Below, piece after piece: positions 50,871 through 62,305 of a stretch of DNA of 64,000 bases; the stretch's first letter is position 1, and each line of letters opens with the position of its first letter. Location: contig OX411555.1 in NCBI GenBank assembly GCA_948146395.1, positions 44,765,065-44,829,064 on the forward strand. Direction: 5' to 3'. A program made the translations under genes and the position numbers. Under the pieces are notes generated by a model. It saw nothing but the letters and a program-made list of their open reading frames with translations, did not search any database and was not told the origin of the DNA. This DNA comes from Fragum whitleyi. Taxonomy: Eukaryota; Mollusca; Bivalvia; Cardiida; Cardiidae.

Positions 50871-50929
50871 GACGATTCCAAATATCTATAATTACAAGTA
50901 GTTGGTATTTCGTATGAATGCAGTTGCAT

Positions 50930-51385
50930 GTAAATACAACGTGAAATTGACACTCGCCCCGACCAAAATCATTCTAAATGATTCAGCGTTCAATTCGTGC
51001 ATGCCAAACACACTCAAGCTCAAACCATTCCAAAACGTTTAATATCATTTAAAAATCTCAGCAACTACATTACCCCCCCCCCCCTCCCAAAAAAAATAAA
51101 AATAAAAAAATAAAAAATATGTTACACTTAGTGACTTGCATGCATTTTGAAGCGTCTGATTGGTTCGCAAATATATGAAAATATAAGATATATGAAATCT
51201 ATTTATAGGATCATTATGTATATTTCTAAAAGGAAAAAATAAATATCGCTAATTGCAATCATCGTGAACGCAATTAGCGATATTATGTTACCTCCCTTTA
51301 AATTCACTCAAGGCTCCTCCGCCTCATTCTATTTCATTCCGAAATTATTCCAAAATCATTTAATTTGTCAATTCTACGATGGGGG
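50930..51385 (+). mobile_element. Family A MITE
   Basis: Left ACAACGTGAAATTGACACTC and right TTGTCAATTCTACGATGGG are its ends. The centre has GCGATATTATGTTACCTCCC and a TTGCAATCATCGTGAACGCAA palindrome. A poly-C run lies at about 51065. Confidence 0.65.
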
Positions 51386-51676
51386 TGACACGGCTTTTCC
51401 AAGCAAGATTTTTTTTATCCATTTCTTTTTTATTACTTTTTTAAAGGGAGTGGACGCCATGTCTTTCTTTCCGTGAGATATGAAAAAAAAACACATTCAC
51501 TCTTGTACATTACTTGGTGTTCTATGTACGATAAACCGATCCTTTTCCTCCCTTGGTTTTCTTTCGTAGATTTTACGTACGTCAACTTTAGTCTAACGTT
51601 GACTCGTCGGTGCTCTCCTTCAAACGGTAGGCATCATGTTTTTACAGTAAAAAGATCTACATGTACTTACTATCTT
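51386..51676. other. Spacer, nothing recognised
   Basis: T-rich sequence between two repeats. Open frames here run into the palindrome that follows. Confidence 0.4.
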
Positions 51677-51895
51677 TGGACCAACTTATTTCAAGTTGTT
51701 GTATTTTCAGCCGGAAACCAGCTCTACGTTCAGAATGCTAAAATGGTTCAATTTGACCCCGCTTTGCCCGCAAACTTGTACACGTGCAAAGCGGGTATGT
51801 TTTGAACCCCTTTGTCATCCTAGATGTAGGGCTGGTTTCCGGCTGTACAAACCAACAAAAACGGGACCCGCCCGGGCCTGAAATAAGTTGGCCCC
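51677..51895. mobile_element. Nested palindrome: family B MITE inside larger inverted repeat
   Basis: The outer arms are ACCAACTTATTTCAAG..AGCCGGAAACCAGC and GCTGGTTTCCGGCTGTAC..CTGAAATAAGTTGGCCCC. The inner part (51712-51843) is a family B core with CCCCGCTTTGCCCGCAAAC. The outer AACTTATTT..AAATAAGTT arms also occur at 58263-58677. Confidence 0.65.
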
Positions 51896-52012
51896 ATGAG
51901 TATTCAAAGGAAAGATTTACTATGTGTACTTTCCATGATGTCAAACTGATTACTATTCCACTATTTTATTTATCTGAAATTTGGTTTGAACTTTCTCCTT
52001 TTATCTTCAACC

Positions 52013-52085
52013 GGCTCGTTGGTCTAGGGGTATGATTTTTCGCTTAGGGTGCGAGAGGTCCCGGGTTCAAATCCCGGACGAGCCC
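52013..52085 (+). tRNA. tRNA-Pro (AGG)
   Basis: 73 nt. The acceptor stem GGCTCGT pairs fully with ACGAGCC, with C as the discriminator base. The A box is TGGTCTAGGGGTATGATT. The anticodon stem-loop is TTCGC-TTAGGGT-GCGAG, with AGG as the anticodon and one T:G closing pair. The T arm GTCCCGGGTTCAAATCCCGGAC contains a canonical B box. A TTTT Pol III stop lies at 52088. Relative to the usual 72-nt eukaryotic tRNA-Pro there is one extra T before the anticodon stem (a run of five T at 52036-52040). It has no SINE body or tail, unlike the other tRNA-like sequences here, so a genuine gene is likely, possibly slightly damaged. Confidence 0.85.
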
Positions 52086-52439
52086 TACTTTTATTAATAA
52101 ATCATTTTAAATTTCTTCAGTTGCGAATTCATACAGTGTGACTAGGATCATATCCACTTGAAATCAACAAATACTCTCTTCATCACTTAAATGAAAATTA
52201 CCTAATGAATTAACTCAATGAGTAAGTTTTTAATGAAACTACAGTGAGATGAATTAGTTCAGAACGAACGAAATAGGTAATATTCTATTTATTTATTACC
52301 ACCCGCTTAAATAAATATATGCATGTCTACTGTTCTACAAATATTTTTTGTGTCTTTGCGCACAAATTCGTAGTATCGAAATCCACACATGCCAATAAAA
52401 AAATCGACATGAATTAATTGTTTTTGTGCTTTTTAGGAA
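52086..52439. other. Spacer with a foldback arm fragment
   Basis: 52120-52180 (TTCATACAGTGTGACTAGGA, GAAATCAACAAATACTCTC) matches one arm of the hairpin at 46127. Nothing else is recognised. Confidence 0.45.
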
Positions 52440-52583
52440 TGGGGGGGGGGGGTAATTTTGGAGGGTTTTGGACGATTTTAGGGAGGTTGATGAATGCCGT
52501 GAACGGAGTGCTAGAAGTAAAAGCCTATATTAGAATAGTTTTGATCTAACCGAGTGTCAATTTCACGATGTTGATAACTGTAA
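52440..52583 (-). mobile_element. Family A MITE, end fragment
   Basis: It ends GAGTGTCAATTTCACGATGT..ATAACTGTA, which is an inverted left terminus. Inward text GGAGGGTTTTGGACGATTTT follows a poly-G run at 52441. Confidence 0.5.
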
Positions 52584-52686
52584 GAAAATGGTATATAAGA
52601 TCAAGCAGATAACAAGAGAGTAGCACCCATTTCGCATATCACGCAAGTGCGTAATATAAAATCCTCTTTCGAAAAATGTCGTTGAT

Positions 52687-52749
52687 AAATGATCAAAACA
52701 TCGAAACTACAGCTTATTTAAGCTGTAGTTACGATGTTTTGATCATTTT
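52687..52749. repeat. Long hairpin of the TACAGCT family
   Basis: AAATGATCAAAACATCG-AACTACAGCTT pairs with AAGCTGTAGTT-CGATGTTTTGATCATTT over about 28 bp with an ATTT-sized loop. It is the best preserved of four related stems. Confidence 0.7.
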
Positions 52750-53564
52750 CACAGCGCAAATCATAGCTGAAAGGAAAGCAGACGGAAAACAATCATCGTT
52801 TGTCACATTGAATATATATCGCGTTTATCCTATATATTCTTTGGCGGTGGCATTCTAGGAGCGTATTTGCTTCAAAATCCTAGTTAAGCCTGCGGATTTA
52901 ACAAATGGCAATCAAGGAACGGTCTTCAAGCAATATAACATATATGTGATCACGGAACAGTTCGAGTCACGCTGATTACGGAATTTACCAATTGCATGAC
53001 GTCATTTACGTAAGTGACACGTTACGAGTCATGTTAGCCATGACGGAACGCTGTCTTCTTCCTAATAAATACGTCAATTTAATCTGCATTGTTCCGACGT
53101 AGCACGTGTCTTAAATTAATTTGCCCATCCCAAATAAGGAAATTTTGCCTGTCTTGAATTACATTTTGTAAATTTACACAAAACGAGTGTAGTACCAGAA
53201 CGCCGCAACTACAGCTTTAAGCTTTTATTGTATTTTAGAAGTAACTTTACCTATAAGACCTGAATTCTTAGTCTTGTATTTCATGCATAAAATCAATTCT
53301 AACTTTACAATTCAAATATGACGAAATAAGATTTTAGAAGTAAGACAAAAGAAAACTAACATAATCAATTGTGTTTCGTTCATAACTGTATATGTAAAGA
53401 TTGTTAGACCAATCAAAACGCAAGACATATTTGAACTGTTGACTTAAGTCATTTCGTTCATTTTGTTGCAAATATCTTCGAACTTTTAAAATTAGCTTTT
53501 GTTAAGACGAATAACGATCTAAGGAAATTTGATATCCAATTCCTTACACTTTTTGAGACAAAAA
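52750..53564. other. Intergenic, nothing recognised
   Basis: No gene or clear repeat was seen. Confidence 0.4.
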
Positions 53565-53642
53565 TCGACGACTCAGCTCAAGACAATTGTAACTGCCAAT
53601 AAACATATTGGCAGTTACAACTGTTTCTCGCTGAGTCATCGA
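53565..53642. repeat. Long hairpin, 78 nt
   Basis: CGACGACTCAGC..ACAATTGTAACTGCCAAT pairs with ATTGGCAGTTACAACTGT..GCTGAGTCATCG around AAACAT. The TTGTAACTGCCAAT stem is perfect. It is a foldback repeat or structured RNA. No second copy is seen in the window. Confidence 0.65.
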
Positions 53643-53800
53643 AATGTAGCTTGAACGTCTAAATTATCGGAGCTCAATAAGCGTTTCTAGCAATTCGCTA
53701 GTGTAGTGGTGATGACCACCTTAAATAATCGTTAAGGTAAAATCGGATTTGAAACAATCTCCTATGGAAGCGACAATGTTTAGTGTTTTCTGGAAAGCGG

Positions 53801-54000
53801 NNNNNNNNNNNNNNNNNNNNNNNNNNNNNNNNNNNNNNNNNNNNNNNNNNNNNNNNNNNNNNNNNNNNNNNNNNNNNNNNNNNNNNNNNNNNNNNNNNNN
53901 NNNNNNNNNNNNNNNNNNNNNNNNNNNNNNNNNNNNNNNNNNNNNNNNNNNNNNNNNNNNNNNNNNNNNNNNNNNNNNNNNNNNNNNNNNNNNNNNNNNN
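53801..54000. other. Assembly gap
   Basis: 200 N. Any frame drawn across it is meaningless. Confidence 1.
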
Positions 54001-54199
54001 ATTTACAATGATGTATTAATTAGCCGAAAATGCATGGACTGTGCAATAAAAAAATTTTGTACTGTAAACCAGTCAATTACCGGAAATAGATTTGACCGCT
54101 TGTTTTTTACTCGTCTAACAATTTGTAAATCACGGTTAGGGACGATTATTTAAAAGTTCGCAAATTTTAAACAGGGGCGTAGCTCGCGGAACTCAGACG

Positions 54200-54325
54200 T
54201 GCTTTAAGGATGACGAAACGGTGCAAACAGTTTGCCAATTATACCCGGCTTTGCACGCAACTTAGCGTGCAAAGCGGAATTTAATTTGAAAACTGGTTGC
54301 AATGTTATATCATCTGGAACGCAAG
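54200..54325. mobile_element. Palindromic MITE family B
   Basis: TTTAAGGATGACGAAACGGT, GTTTGCCAATTATACCCGGC and TTTGCACGCAACTTAGCGTG precede the inverted arm GCAAAGCGG..GGAACGCAAG. The right arm is diverged. Confidence 0.65.
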
Positions 54326-54434
54326 TAAATCCTAGAAATCGGGAAAAGTCGAATTATGTCATAATGATGAGTTTCAAACAAATTTCTCAATGAAGATAAC
54401 GTCTTCATTCTTAAACATCGTAAGTGACTATTGT

Positions 54435-55338
54435 TAAGGTTCATGTAAAGTCTTTGAGACCCAATTCTAAATGTGCTTCATTAGCCAAGAAAAAGCAGTA
54501 TGTCCAGGTACATTGTATATCTAAATGAAGATATTTTTGAGCACAAGCAGTTGAGCAACATAAGACTGCCATAGCTATGGCGGTAAAGCCAAAACATTGT
54601 GGAAAAGGGCCAATTTGTACAGAGCAAGCAACTGCATGGCGGTTGGATAAAATTGGCTCATATTTTAACAAATTACAGTCCAAAGTATTACCGAGGTACT
54701 ACTACAACCTTAGATATAAAACTCGGTCTCAAAAGGCTCCTCTGAAACAATTAATTTCCATTTATTTTGACAACATACATGTCATACCGGATTGGTCTGT
54801 TTCCAAAATATATGGTAGGTATGGTGCAAAAGCACGCCATTATATTGTGAAATAGTTTCTGCGATTTTTTTTCAAATTATAGTTTTTGAATTCAATGATT
54901 TATAATAAATTACTATATATTTATCATTCAGTGAAATAGGATTGTATACATTGCTAAACAACCTTACAGGTATATAAACTATTAATGTCCATTTATGTTG
55001 TGATAGCACACCATACTTAACAAAGATCTACACGTTTACAAAATTAGAATGATATTTATGACATATGTGTTTGTAAAATAAGTCAAAATAAATTGCTTGC
55101 ATAACTACGTTTTTGGCTCGAGTTTTATACCAACGTTTGTAGTAGTACCTGGGTAGTACTTTAGTCTGTGCTTTGTTTAAATATGAGTCAATTTTATCCA
55201 ATTATTAATATTATTATTATTATTATTTTGTCTTGCAGTTGCTTGTTCTGTACAAAATGACCCTTTTTTCACAATGTTTTGGATATACCGCTATAGCTAT
55301 GAAAGTCTCGGGCCTAAAACACTTTACATGAACCTTAA
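54435..55338 (+). mobile_element. TTAA-flanked long-TIR foldback element, copy 2
   Basis: The ends are TTAAGGTTCATGTAAAGTC and CACTTTACATGAACCTTAA, with the same layout as 39114-40089. A short (ATT)n run has expanded in the right arm (~55203-55230). The central open frame of ~70 codons parallels that of copy 1. Confidence 0.7.
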
Positions 55339-56449
55339 AGACAATATTTTACAATATCAAAACACAGGAACGACGTCATAATCGTGAAAAAAAGCTAATT
55401 ATTTTTCTTCCGCTAGTATTCTTTAAGGTAAATGGCGCCATTGGAGGAACCATTAGGGGAAGCCGATTTCAATTTTTCTCGTCCGAGGTGTGCAACCGTT
55501 ATTGAAAATCAAAGTACTGGCAGTAATGAAGGCCAGAAATTGAAGGCCAGAGGGGAATTAGGAGAAGGCGTAAATTTGAGCCTTTGTTACATAACCGATC
55601 TCATGTATGAGTCATCTACTTTGTTTATTTCCATATAAACCTAGTCCTGCGTCCATGAAAGCTACGCTCACGTATACGCTTTCGTCCCAAAACACGCACT
55701 AGACAGCCTTCAAATTATAATGCATGAAAAGACATTTGCAATTGCGTAAGCATAATCGCGAAGGCTTCGCCTTATTCTAGTCTTGTTAAAAATTCGGCTT
55801 TGAAAACATCGTAACCACACCTTATTCGGCCAATGTATTAGCTCACAGAGACCGCTTATTATGGTGTCGACCAAGATTGTCTCGTAAAAAAAGAATTAAA
55901 GAGACCTCAATTACAATTTAACAGCTTTTGATGCTTTTTTGAGCATTGGAATGGCTCCAATTTGACATATTGGTGGCTTTTGCATCTCATTTTGAAACAA
56001 CGGAATGGCGTTATTGAACACGACGGGGAATTCTGTGACTCCGTTTTTTTTTTTTTGTTTTTTTCAGTTGTTCTGTAAATACTTTACCGATTTGAAGCAG
56101 AGATGACAGGCAGCAAACCACCAGGAATATGCTGGATGTGGTAGATTTTTCGAAAATCTTCTGATAAAAAAGTTATTGACGATCAAATAATTTATACTTG
56201 GTCCTTAATAACTTTTTTATCTACATATTTTAAATGATCCTTCCGTCCAGCAAGTTCCTGACACTTAATCACTTTCTCTTATTTAAACCGAATTCGAATT
56301 CGACGCATATAAACAGAATTATTGAAGATTTTTTTTGCAATATTTGGGTCCCGTGATTCTCCGCCGTGTTAATACACCTTCTGGTAGATACACGGGCACC
56401 TGTCGTAAAAAAGTCGTCGTAAATTCAGCTTGATTTGTTCTGTAAGTAT
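55339..56449. other. Intergenic, weak exon-like frame only
   Basis: 55432-55638 is a 68-codon frame beginning MAPLEEPLGEADFNFSRP, with balanced charged composition but no recognised domain or partner exon. The rest shows nothing clear. Confidence 0.35.
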
Positions 56450-56625
56450 TGGGTTTAACGCTTCTTTCAACATCGTTGCATCTATACCTCATTGCTGGTG
56501 CACCTACCTATGGATTCATGTCGTTTCGCACACCAGTACAACCACAACTTTGACATTTCATCCGATCCACAAGCGACTCATCCCACTTACGCGTACTACA
56601 TATCATATGCTGATTGATGGTAGAC
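56450..56625 (-). repeat. AATC-type SINE, diverged, minus strand
   Basis: GGGTTTAACGCTTCTTTCAA, CTGGTGCACCTACCTATGG and ACACCAGTACAACCACAAC match the family read in reverse (compare 8012-8237). The head and tail are decayed. Confidence 0.5.
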
Positions 56626-58262
56626 AAATAACTCATGTCTCAAGGACTTTTGTGAAATGTCGGATGAGAGTTGACTGAGCAGGGGTCCGAAGTCATAACG
56701 GTATCTGTCGCTTGAAAAAAAAAAAACGATATATAGGAGAATTGGCTCATCCACAAGGAACTTGCCTTTTCTGCTCATGGACCCAGTATCGTAAAAATTG
56801 ACATCCTCCTTTCATCCAAAAGTGATTGCGTCTCGATGACATCACCAGTCCGCAATGACTGCATAATGAAGGTTAACTTGACTCTACCATTGATATTTTT
56901 AAAATGTTGAACAGTTTTCATCTAGTAACTAGTAATGTTATCAGTAGATTCGACAATTTTAATTGGATACATAGGAAAACATTTATTTTTGAAAATAGTT
57001 CCTTAAATATTTCTTCTGACCAATCGGTTATCATCAAGGCAAATCCTTGATGAGGATTTACTGGCCTAAAATAAACAAACATGCAATATTACAGTCAACC
57101 TCATTATAAAGAAAAAAAATGCATATCGACAGTTCAAGTTCAATAAGCAGCGAGTTGTACTTATAAAACTTTAGTTGTTGGTAAACGCTTAAGTTCCTGG
57201 TTTGCAATATCGAAAGATTGCATGAAAATGTCCGTTAAGTTGCATTTTTATGACGTTTTACTTCGTTAATAGCTACTTACATCTATCAAAATAACATTTC
57301 CTCAATCATTTTTGTATCTTTGATTGACACGTATGCCCATTTATGTCAACAAGTTCGATTTGTAAACAGCTTAATTAATTGAAGTATCAGAGGTTAGCAA
57401 ATTGCAAGATCTGTAGCCTGAAACAAGTTTACTGTCGGACAGGTAGAAGCATACTTAAGGCATGGGGAAAGGCAATAGCGAATAAAGGGGTGAAGACTAG
57501 GGGTCAGGACCGCCCTGAAATTTTTGGAAATATAGAGTTATAATGTCGAAAATTTTTAAAATAATCAAAGTATTATTTGGTCTGTATGCGAGTGAAATAT
57601 CGTCACAGCTTTTGTCAGGATGTAGTATGATATTTGCTTTCGCCTGTAAAAGTACCGGATCTTAAGAGAAAAAAATGACAACGACTACATATCATTCTTT
57701 AATAATAACGAACGATAACCAGGCGTTTAAAATAAGAAGGGTTTGTTAGGATGTTGTTGACATCCATTGTAAGCTTTTGTGACACTCGACCCCAATTTAT
57801 AGCAGTTAGTAACATAAACTATTTTGCATATTCGAAGTTTTATAAGTAATTCTAAGCCGTGCACCGGATGATCTTAATTTGAGCATTTGACTTTGAGTCA
57901 TGACCTTGAACTCATTGTTTGAATTTCCATATGACAAGCAAGGGTTTGTTTGTAGGCCGCAGAAGCGGCCTCCAGTATGAATGCGTTTTGAATATAACCA
58001 TGGGGTATAAGGGATACATTATTATAAAACATGTCCAATGTTTTTATTCAAAACTTAGAAAACCGTATAATGCAGCCTGGATCAAACAACAGTTTTTCAA
58101 AAACTGTTTTGTTATGAAAATTATTGAGCAATAAAATCAGGGTTTTTGGTTATGAACTTGATTTCACAAATATTGCACATTTCATTTAAATGACTGATCA
58201 CTCAGACATGTTTGACCTAGTTTTTACTCCCTTTCCCCTGTTTTCTGCAATTTTTTTACATC
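56626..58262. other. Intergenic, nothing recognised
   Basis: No gene, RNA gene or clear repeat was recognised. Confidence 0.4.
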
Positions 58263-58677
58263 AAATAGATTCTCACGGGAGATACATCTATGGTTACACT
58301 CCTGTCTGTTTTGGTATTGTTAAACATAAAGTAAAGGGCCAACTTATTTCTCGCCCTATCGGGGCCCGTTGTTGTTGTTTTTTCAGCTTGAAACCTCACC
58401 CGACTGAACATATGTCGCAAACCGTTTTCAAATTATACTCCGCTTTACAAGCAAGTTTACGGGTAAGGCGGGATATGACTTTAATCGGTTTGTCATCTTG
58501 AACGCAGGGCTGGATTCAAGCTGAAAAAACAACAACAACGGGCCCCGATAGGGCGAGAAATAAGTTCGCCCCTTACTATATGTTTAACAAGACCAAAACA
58601 GACATGAGTGTAACCATAGATGTATCTCCTGTGAGAATCACTTTGATTCCCCGATAGGGCGAGAAATAAGTTGGCCC
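58263..58677. mobile_element. Three-layer nested palindrome
   Basis: The outer arms are GATTCTCACGGGAGATACAT..TGTCTGTTTTGG and CCAAAACAGACATGAG..GTATCTCCTGTGAGAATC. The middle arms are GGGCCAACTTATTTCTCGCC..GGGGCCCGTTGTTG and CAACAACAACGGGCCCCG..GGCGAGAAATAAG. The inner core (58390-58515) is a family B MITE with a CTCCGCTTTACAAGC centre. An extra CGATAGGGCGAGAAATAAG follows at 58652. Confidence 0.7.
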
Positions 58678-59375
58678 AAAAATGGCATTTTTGCGGTTTA
58701 ACCCCCCCCCCCCCCCAAAATACTTCATTGTGAACAATTACACTCGAAATCCTTTTGGTACAAAAGTATGTGATGACTTATATCAAAGCTTTGGTCTACC
58801 TTAACCCTTTGCTGTTTAATCCCTGCATTTTACGTGCCTGTGATTTTATGATTGAAAAAACATTGTGAAAAAGAAGAAATTGCTTCTGAGAAGCAATTTC
58901 TTCTTTTTCCACACTATTTTCTACCCTACTCAATGGTTATTTTTCAAATTAAATCCACTTTAAGATTTCATCTGCAATTTGAATTTGGACAGGTCCAAAA
59001 TTTTATAAAACAGGAAAGGGTTAATTAATCTAATCCTGTGTGTGATATGTAGCAGTTGTCTGGCACTTAGCATAACATAATTTCAAGCCAGTAACTGATA
59101 TTCAAGCATTAAAACAATGCGACAAAGGGAGCATATCACTTTTTCTAACCAAATATTTTGGTACAACCGAAGTAGGTCCTTTTACTTCAAATAAGTGCAG
59201 TCTTAGTAATAGTTTGAATGAAAGCTATTGAATGATAACTTGAATCTTTTGCCTCGTGTTCTGATTTAAGAATTGTTTGTTCTATTATTTTGAGTCTGTA
59301 TTTTCTTTCATTATGCTCATTTCTTCGGATAACTCCGCATACATCAGCATGAAGGTTGAGTGAATATATTATTCT
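58678..59375. other. Intergenic with one perfect hairpin
   Basis: A poly-C run lies at 58700-58716 and a hairpin at 58865, listed separately. Nothing else is recognised. Confidence 0.45.
58865..58913. repeat. Perfect hairpin
   Basis: GAAAAAGAAGAAATTGCTTC and GAAGCAATTTCTTCTTTTTC are exact complements with almost no loop. Confidence 0.7.
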
Positions 59376-59795
59376 AACAAGAGCACCGCCTATGGGTGCA
59401 ACCCTTGGCTGCAGGTGCTGGATAATACAAAAAGCTGAGTGGAAAAAGGGACTCTTACAAAAACCCTTTTACATAGTTGTCCCCCTTGATTGTCTGGATA
59501 GCTCTTGAGATAGTGAACATACATGCTTAATTTTATGAAGATATCTTAATAAAAACAGGTCAACAACAACAATGCCAACGCCGCTAAAATGATCTCCATA
59601 CCTCAAGTTTTCTTAGAAACTCCTTAGTGCATTTAAGCCAGTGTGCATGCTAAAGTAGGGCCATTATTGTGGTTAAAATCTTTAAAATCTAGATAGGTTT
59701 TGTTTGCAAAAAATATTCTTATAAAAAAAATACATTATTCATTGATATTAACCAAATAATTTGCGGCCTACTTTGATGCATTGCATCAAAATTTT
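59376..59795 (+). mobile_element. Small AACAAGAG-ended non-autonomous element
   Basis: It starts AACAAGAG and then GCACCGCCTATGGGTGC, a short inverted repeat, the same plan as the left edge of 48821. It ends at a TTTGATGCATTGCATCAAA hairpin (59772-59790). The interior includes GATAGTGAACATACATGC and is non-coding. The relationship is inferred from the ends. Confidence 0.5.
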
Positions 59796-60127
59796 GTCTA
59801 GTTAATCAGTTTACATTATTTTCCAAATTCATCGAGTTGTGGGGATAAGAACCTATTCGCACTGTATGAATCCTATTCAAATGGTAAAAAAGAAGTCAAA
59901 TGTTATAAGGCTTTAAATTGCAAGCATCCGCAAGTCTTACATAGTATGGCATCAACGAAAAAAGCAAATAGTCTTCTGGTTTTGAGAAATTTTGAATGAA
60001 CTATTTGAGCGCACGAATACACAACAGTTGCGAACTTTACAGTTTATTCATGCAGATATGAACAAAAATCTATCAATCAAACAGTACTCATGGTTCAGAT
60101 ACAATAATCTAAAATGAAAGTATAAAT
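59796..60127. other. Spacer, nothing clear
   Basis: CGCACTGTATGAATCC at ~59857 resembles the loop side of the 46127 hairpin. Nothing else is recognised. Confidence 0.35.
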
Positions 60128-60381
60128 GTGACCCGTCACGCAAAAAGGGACCATCCGGGAATTCTGTAAAATGAATTATTGAAAAAGAGATTTGATCCAG
60201 CTTAGGTCACCCAGAAGACTCATTTCAAAAATTCTTTCGCTGGAAGGTAGATTGAACATTCAGAAAAAAGGCGCGGTGCAAAAGTTTGACCCTATTTAGT
60301 CTGCACAGTCCGCGCAGTCTGACAAGGTTCGACACTTTGCACACAACCCAGATGGTTCCTGTTCGCGTGACGGGTCACAAA
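60128..60381 (+). mobile_element. TGACC-ended MITE, copy 4
   Basis: The ends are TGACCCGTCACGCAAAAAGG and CCTGTTCGCGTGACGGGTCA, the clearest inverted termini of this family. Inside, GTCTGCACAGTCCGCGCAG is a second inverted patch. It is non-coding. Confidence 0.75.
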
Positions 60382-60475
60382 ATTATTCGCGTTACAAGTG
60401 TAATACAAAATGTCTGAAAACTGCAATAAAGAAATTGAGCAAAAGGACTCCTAACAAAACTCTTTCAATTACATG

Positions 60476-60592
60476 ACCTGCCCTGCGTTCAGAATGACAA
60501 AACGGTACACGCGCAGTTTCGTGCAAGGTGGAGGAATAATTGCAAACGTGTTGCATTGTTTTGTCATTTTAAACGCAGGGTTAGTGACTGTT
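60476..60592. mobile_element. Palindromic MITE family B
   Basis: CTGCCCTGCGTTCAGAATGA and TTTTGTCATTTTAAACGCAG are the ends. The core CGCAGTTTCGTGCAAGGTGG is shortened. Confidence 0.65.
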
Positions 60593-60813
60593 CATGTTGA
60601 ACGCATACAAGTTGTAGGAAAGTTTGCATCGAAACTTTGCTTATTTTGAACCTCCATTTAGTCAAAGAAACGCTTGAGGTTAGGTGGGTGACAAAATGCT
60701 TGGTACTTTTATTCGGATGTTTTGCGTCATGGAAGCTTCAGAGGAATAAAGATGGACTTACCGCCCTCAACTTCTGTATAGCAGTTTGAAATTGAATAAG
60801 GTATTTTACTAAA

Positions 60814-61584
60814 TTAAAGGTAGCAAAGGACACATGGCGTCATTTTTTTCCGCCCAATGATTTTTTTCTTGGTCACATTTGTTGTAGAATAACATTGTGT
60901 AGTCATTATATCAAAATTTGAAGGGACCTTCCCATGTTTGTTTTCATGCTAGAGTTATCTGCCCTTGAGTTTTATTGGCCATTTTTCGGTAAAACGTTTA
61001 CATTCGATTTAGGTCTGACATAAACTCAGAACCAGCTTATATCTATAAAACACATACATTTTGAAAGACCTTATACGTGTACACAATGGCTGTTAATAAG
61101 GAAAATTCTCTTTGATTAATTGCATTTGCACAATTTGCCTTCAAAAGTTAAAAATGCATTGTTTTTTTTGTAATTTTACGGGATACAAATGCCACGAAAC
61201 CCTATTTTTTTATGAAATTACCAAATGAATTTTTCTTATTTTCCGATTTTTTAAGAACCTTATTTTTCCTTTATTTGGTAAATATTCAGCATACCATTCC
61301 ATGCAAATAAGAAAGTTTTTCGTTATTTACAGTGACCCCTCCTAATTGAATAGCGCTTATAACGCATTTTTCTTGTTAAATTTAATGATCCAGTCATTCA
61401 ATTGAAATCAAATGTTGAAAAGAAGCTTAGTTATGAAATACCATCATTATTTTACGTTATTTCGTTAAGCAAGTTCTTTCGAAAACCGGTCTTTTTAAAC
61501 AACGCGCAAAAAGAGCCGTTAAAATATACGAAAACCCACTTCCGGTTCATAGAGTCGGGATGCCGCTGTCCATTGCCAACTTAA
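60814..61584 (+). mobile_element. TTAA-flanked non-autonomous transposon, copy 2
   Basis: The ends are TTAAAGGTAGCAAAGGACA and TGTCCATTGCCAACTTAA. The body parallels 29851-30619 throughout (CACATGGCGTCATTTTTTTC, TGATCCAGTCATTCAATTGA, AACAACGCGCAAAAAGAGCC). Confidence 0.75.
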
Positions 61585-61774
61585 TACAAAATATAGAAAC
61601 CGTCGTGAAATTCTTCCTTTAACCGGGCCTAGAATAGAAATGTTATTAAGCCTCGGTGAGCTTAGTATGCTATTCTGATGATCAGCTTGTCTGAATCAAG
61701 GCTTGAATGAGCTTTATCGAACGTGTTTTGTCGACCACCGACGACATTTAGAACATTATTTGGGTATCTGTTGG

Positions 61775-62062
61775 TAGGCCGTCGTCATTGCGTAGTTTGT
61801 AGCTCGTCGGACAGACAAAATTTACGTCCAGGGTTCGATTGCCTACGGCGGCACTCATCTTTTCCCACTATTTGTCTACAACGAAAAGGTTAATTATCGT
61901 AGATCTATTCGGGGTAGCAGCTGGAAGCTGGGAAATAATACAATGGTAGCGCTGGTATAAAAATACAAGTAATCTAATGCTAGGAGCTCCAGCCGTCGCA
62001 GTATAACTGAAATATTGTAAAATGCGGCGTAAAACCCCATACAAATAAACAAACAAACAAAG
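61775..62062 (+). repeat. SINE related to the AATC-tailed family, plus strand
   Basis: A degenerate tRNA-like head (TGCGTAGTTTGTAGCTCG, B box GGGTTCGATTGCC) is followed by CGGCGGCACTCATCTTTTC, TAGGAGCTCCAGCCGTCG and GCGGCGTAAAACCCCAT. It ends in (AAAC)n instead of (AATC)n. Confidence 0.65.
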
Positions 62063-62305
62063 TATCTATATCAAGATTTGATTTTTTCACGATGATCCAC
62101 AGGCATTTTTTGCAATATATTGTGATGTGAATTAAACATATGTTACATGCTATATTCTCTCCACTGCTAACCCTTTTGAATGGCAAAAGTCTAAAAATGC
62201 CCATGCTCAATTAAAGCGACGAATGGTGTCAGTGTCGAGTTCATTATACCTTACCACTTTTCCTATCTTTCTCACACCATTACAACCACAACCGTTTGCA
62301 TCCTA

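Noticed and set aside
53749..54153. 134-residue open frame
   Set aside because: It crosses the 200-N assembly gap.
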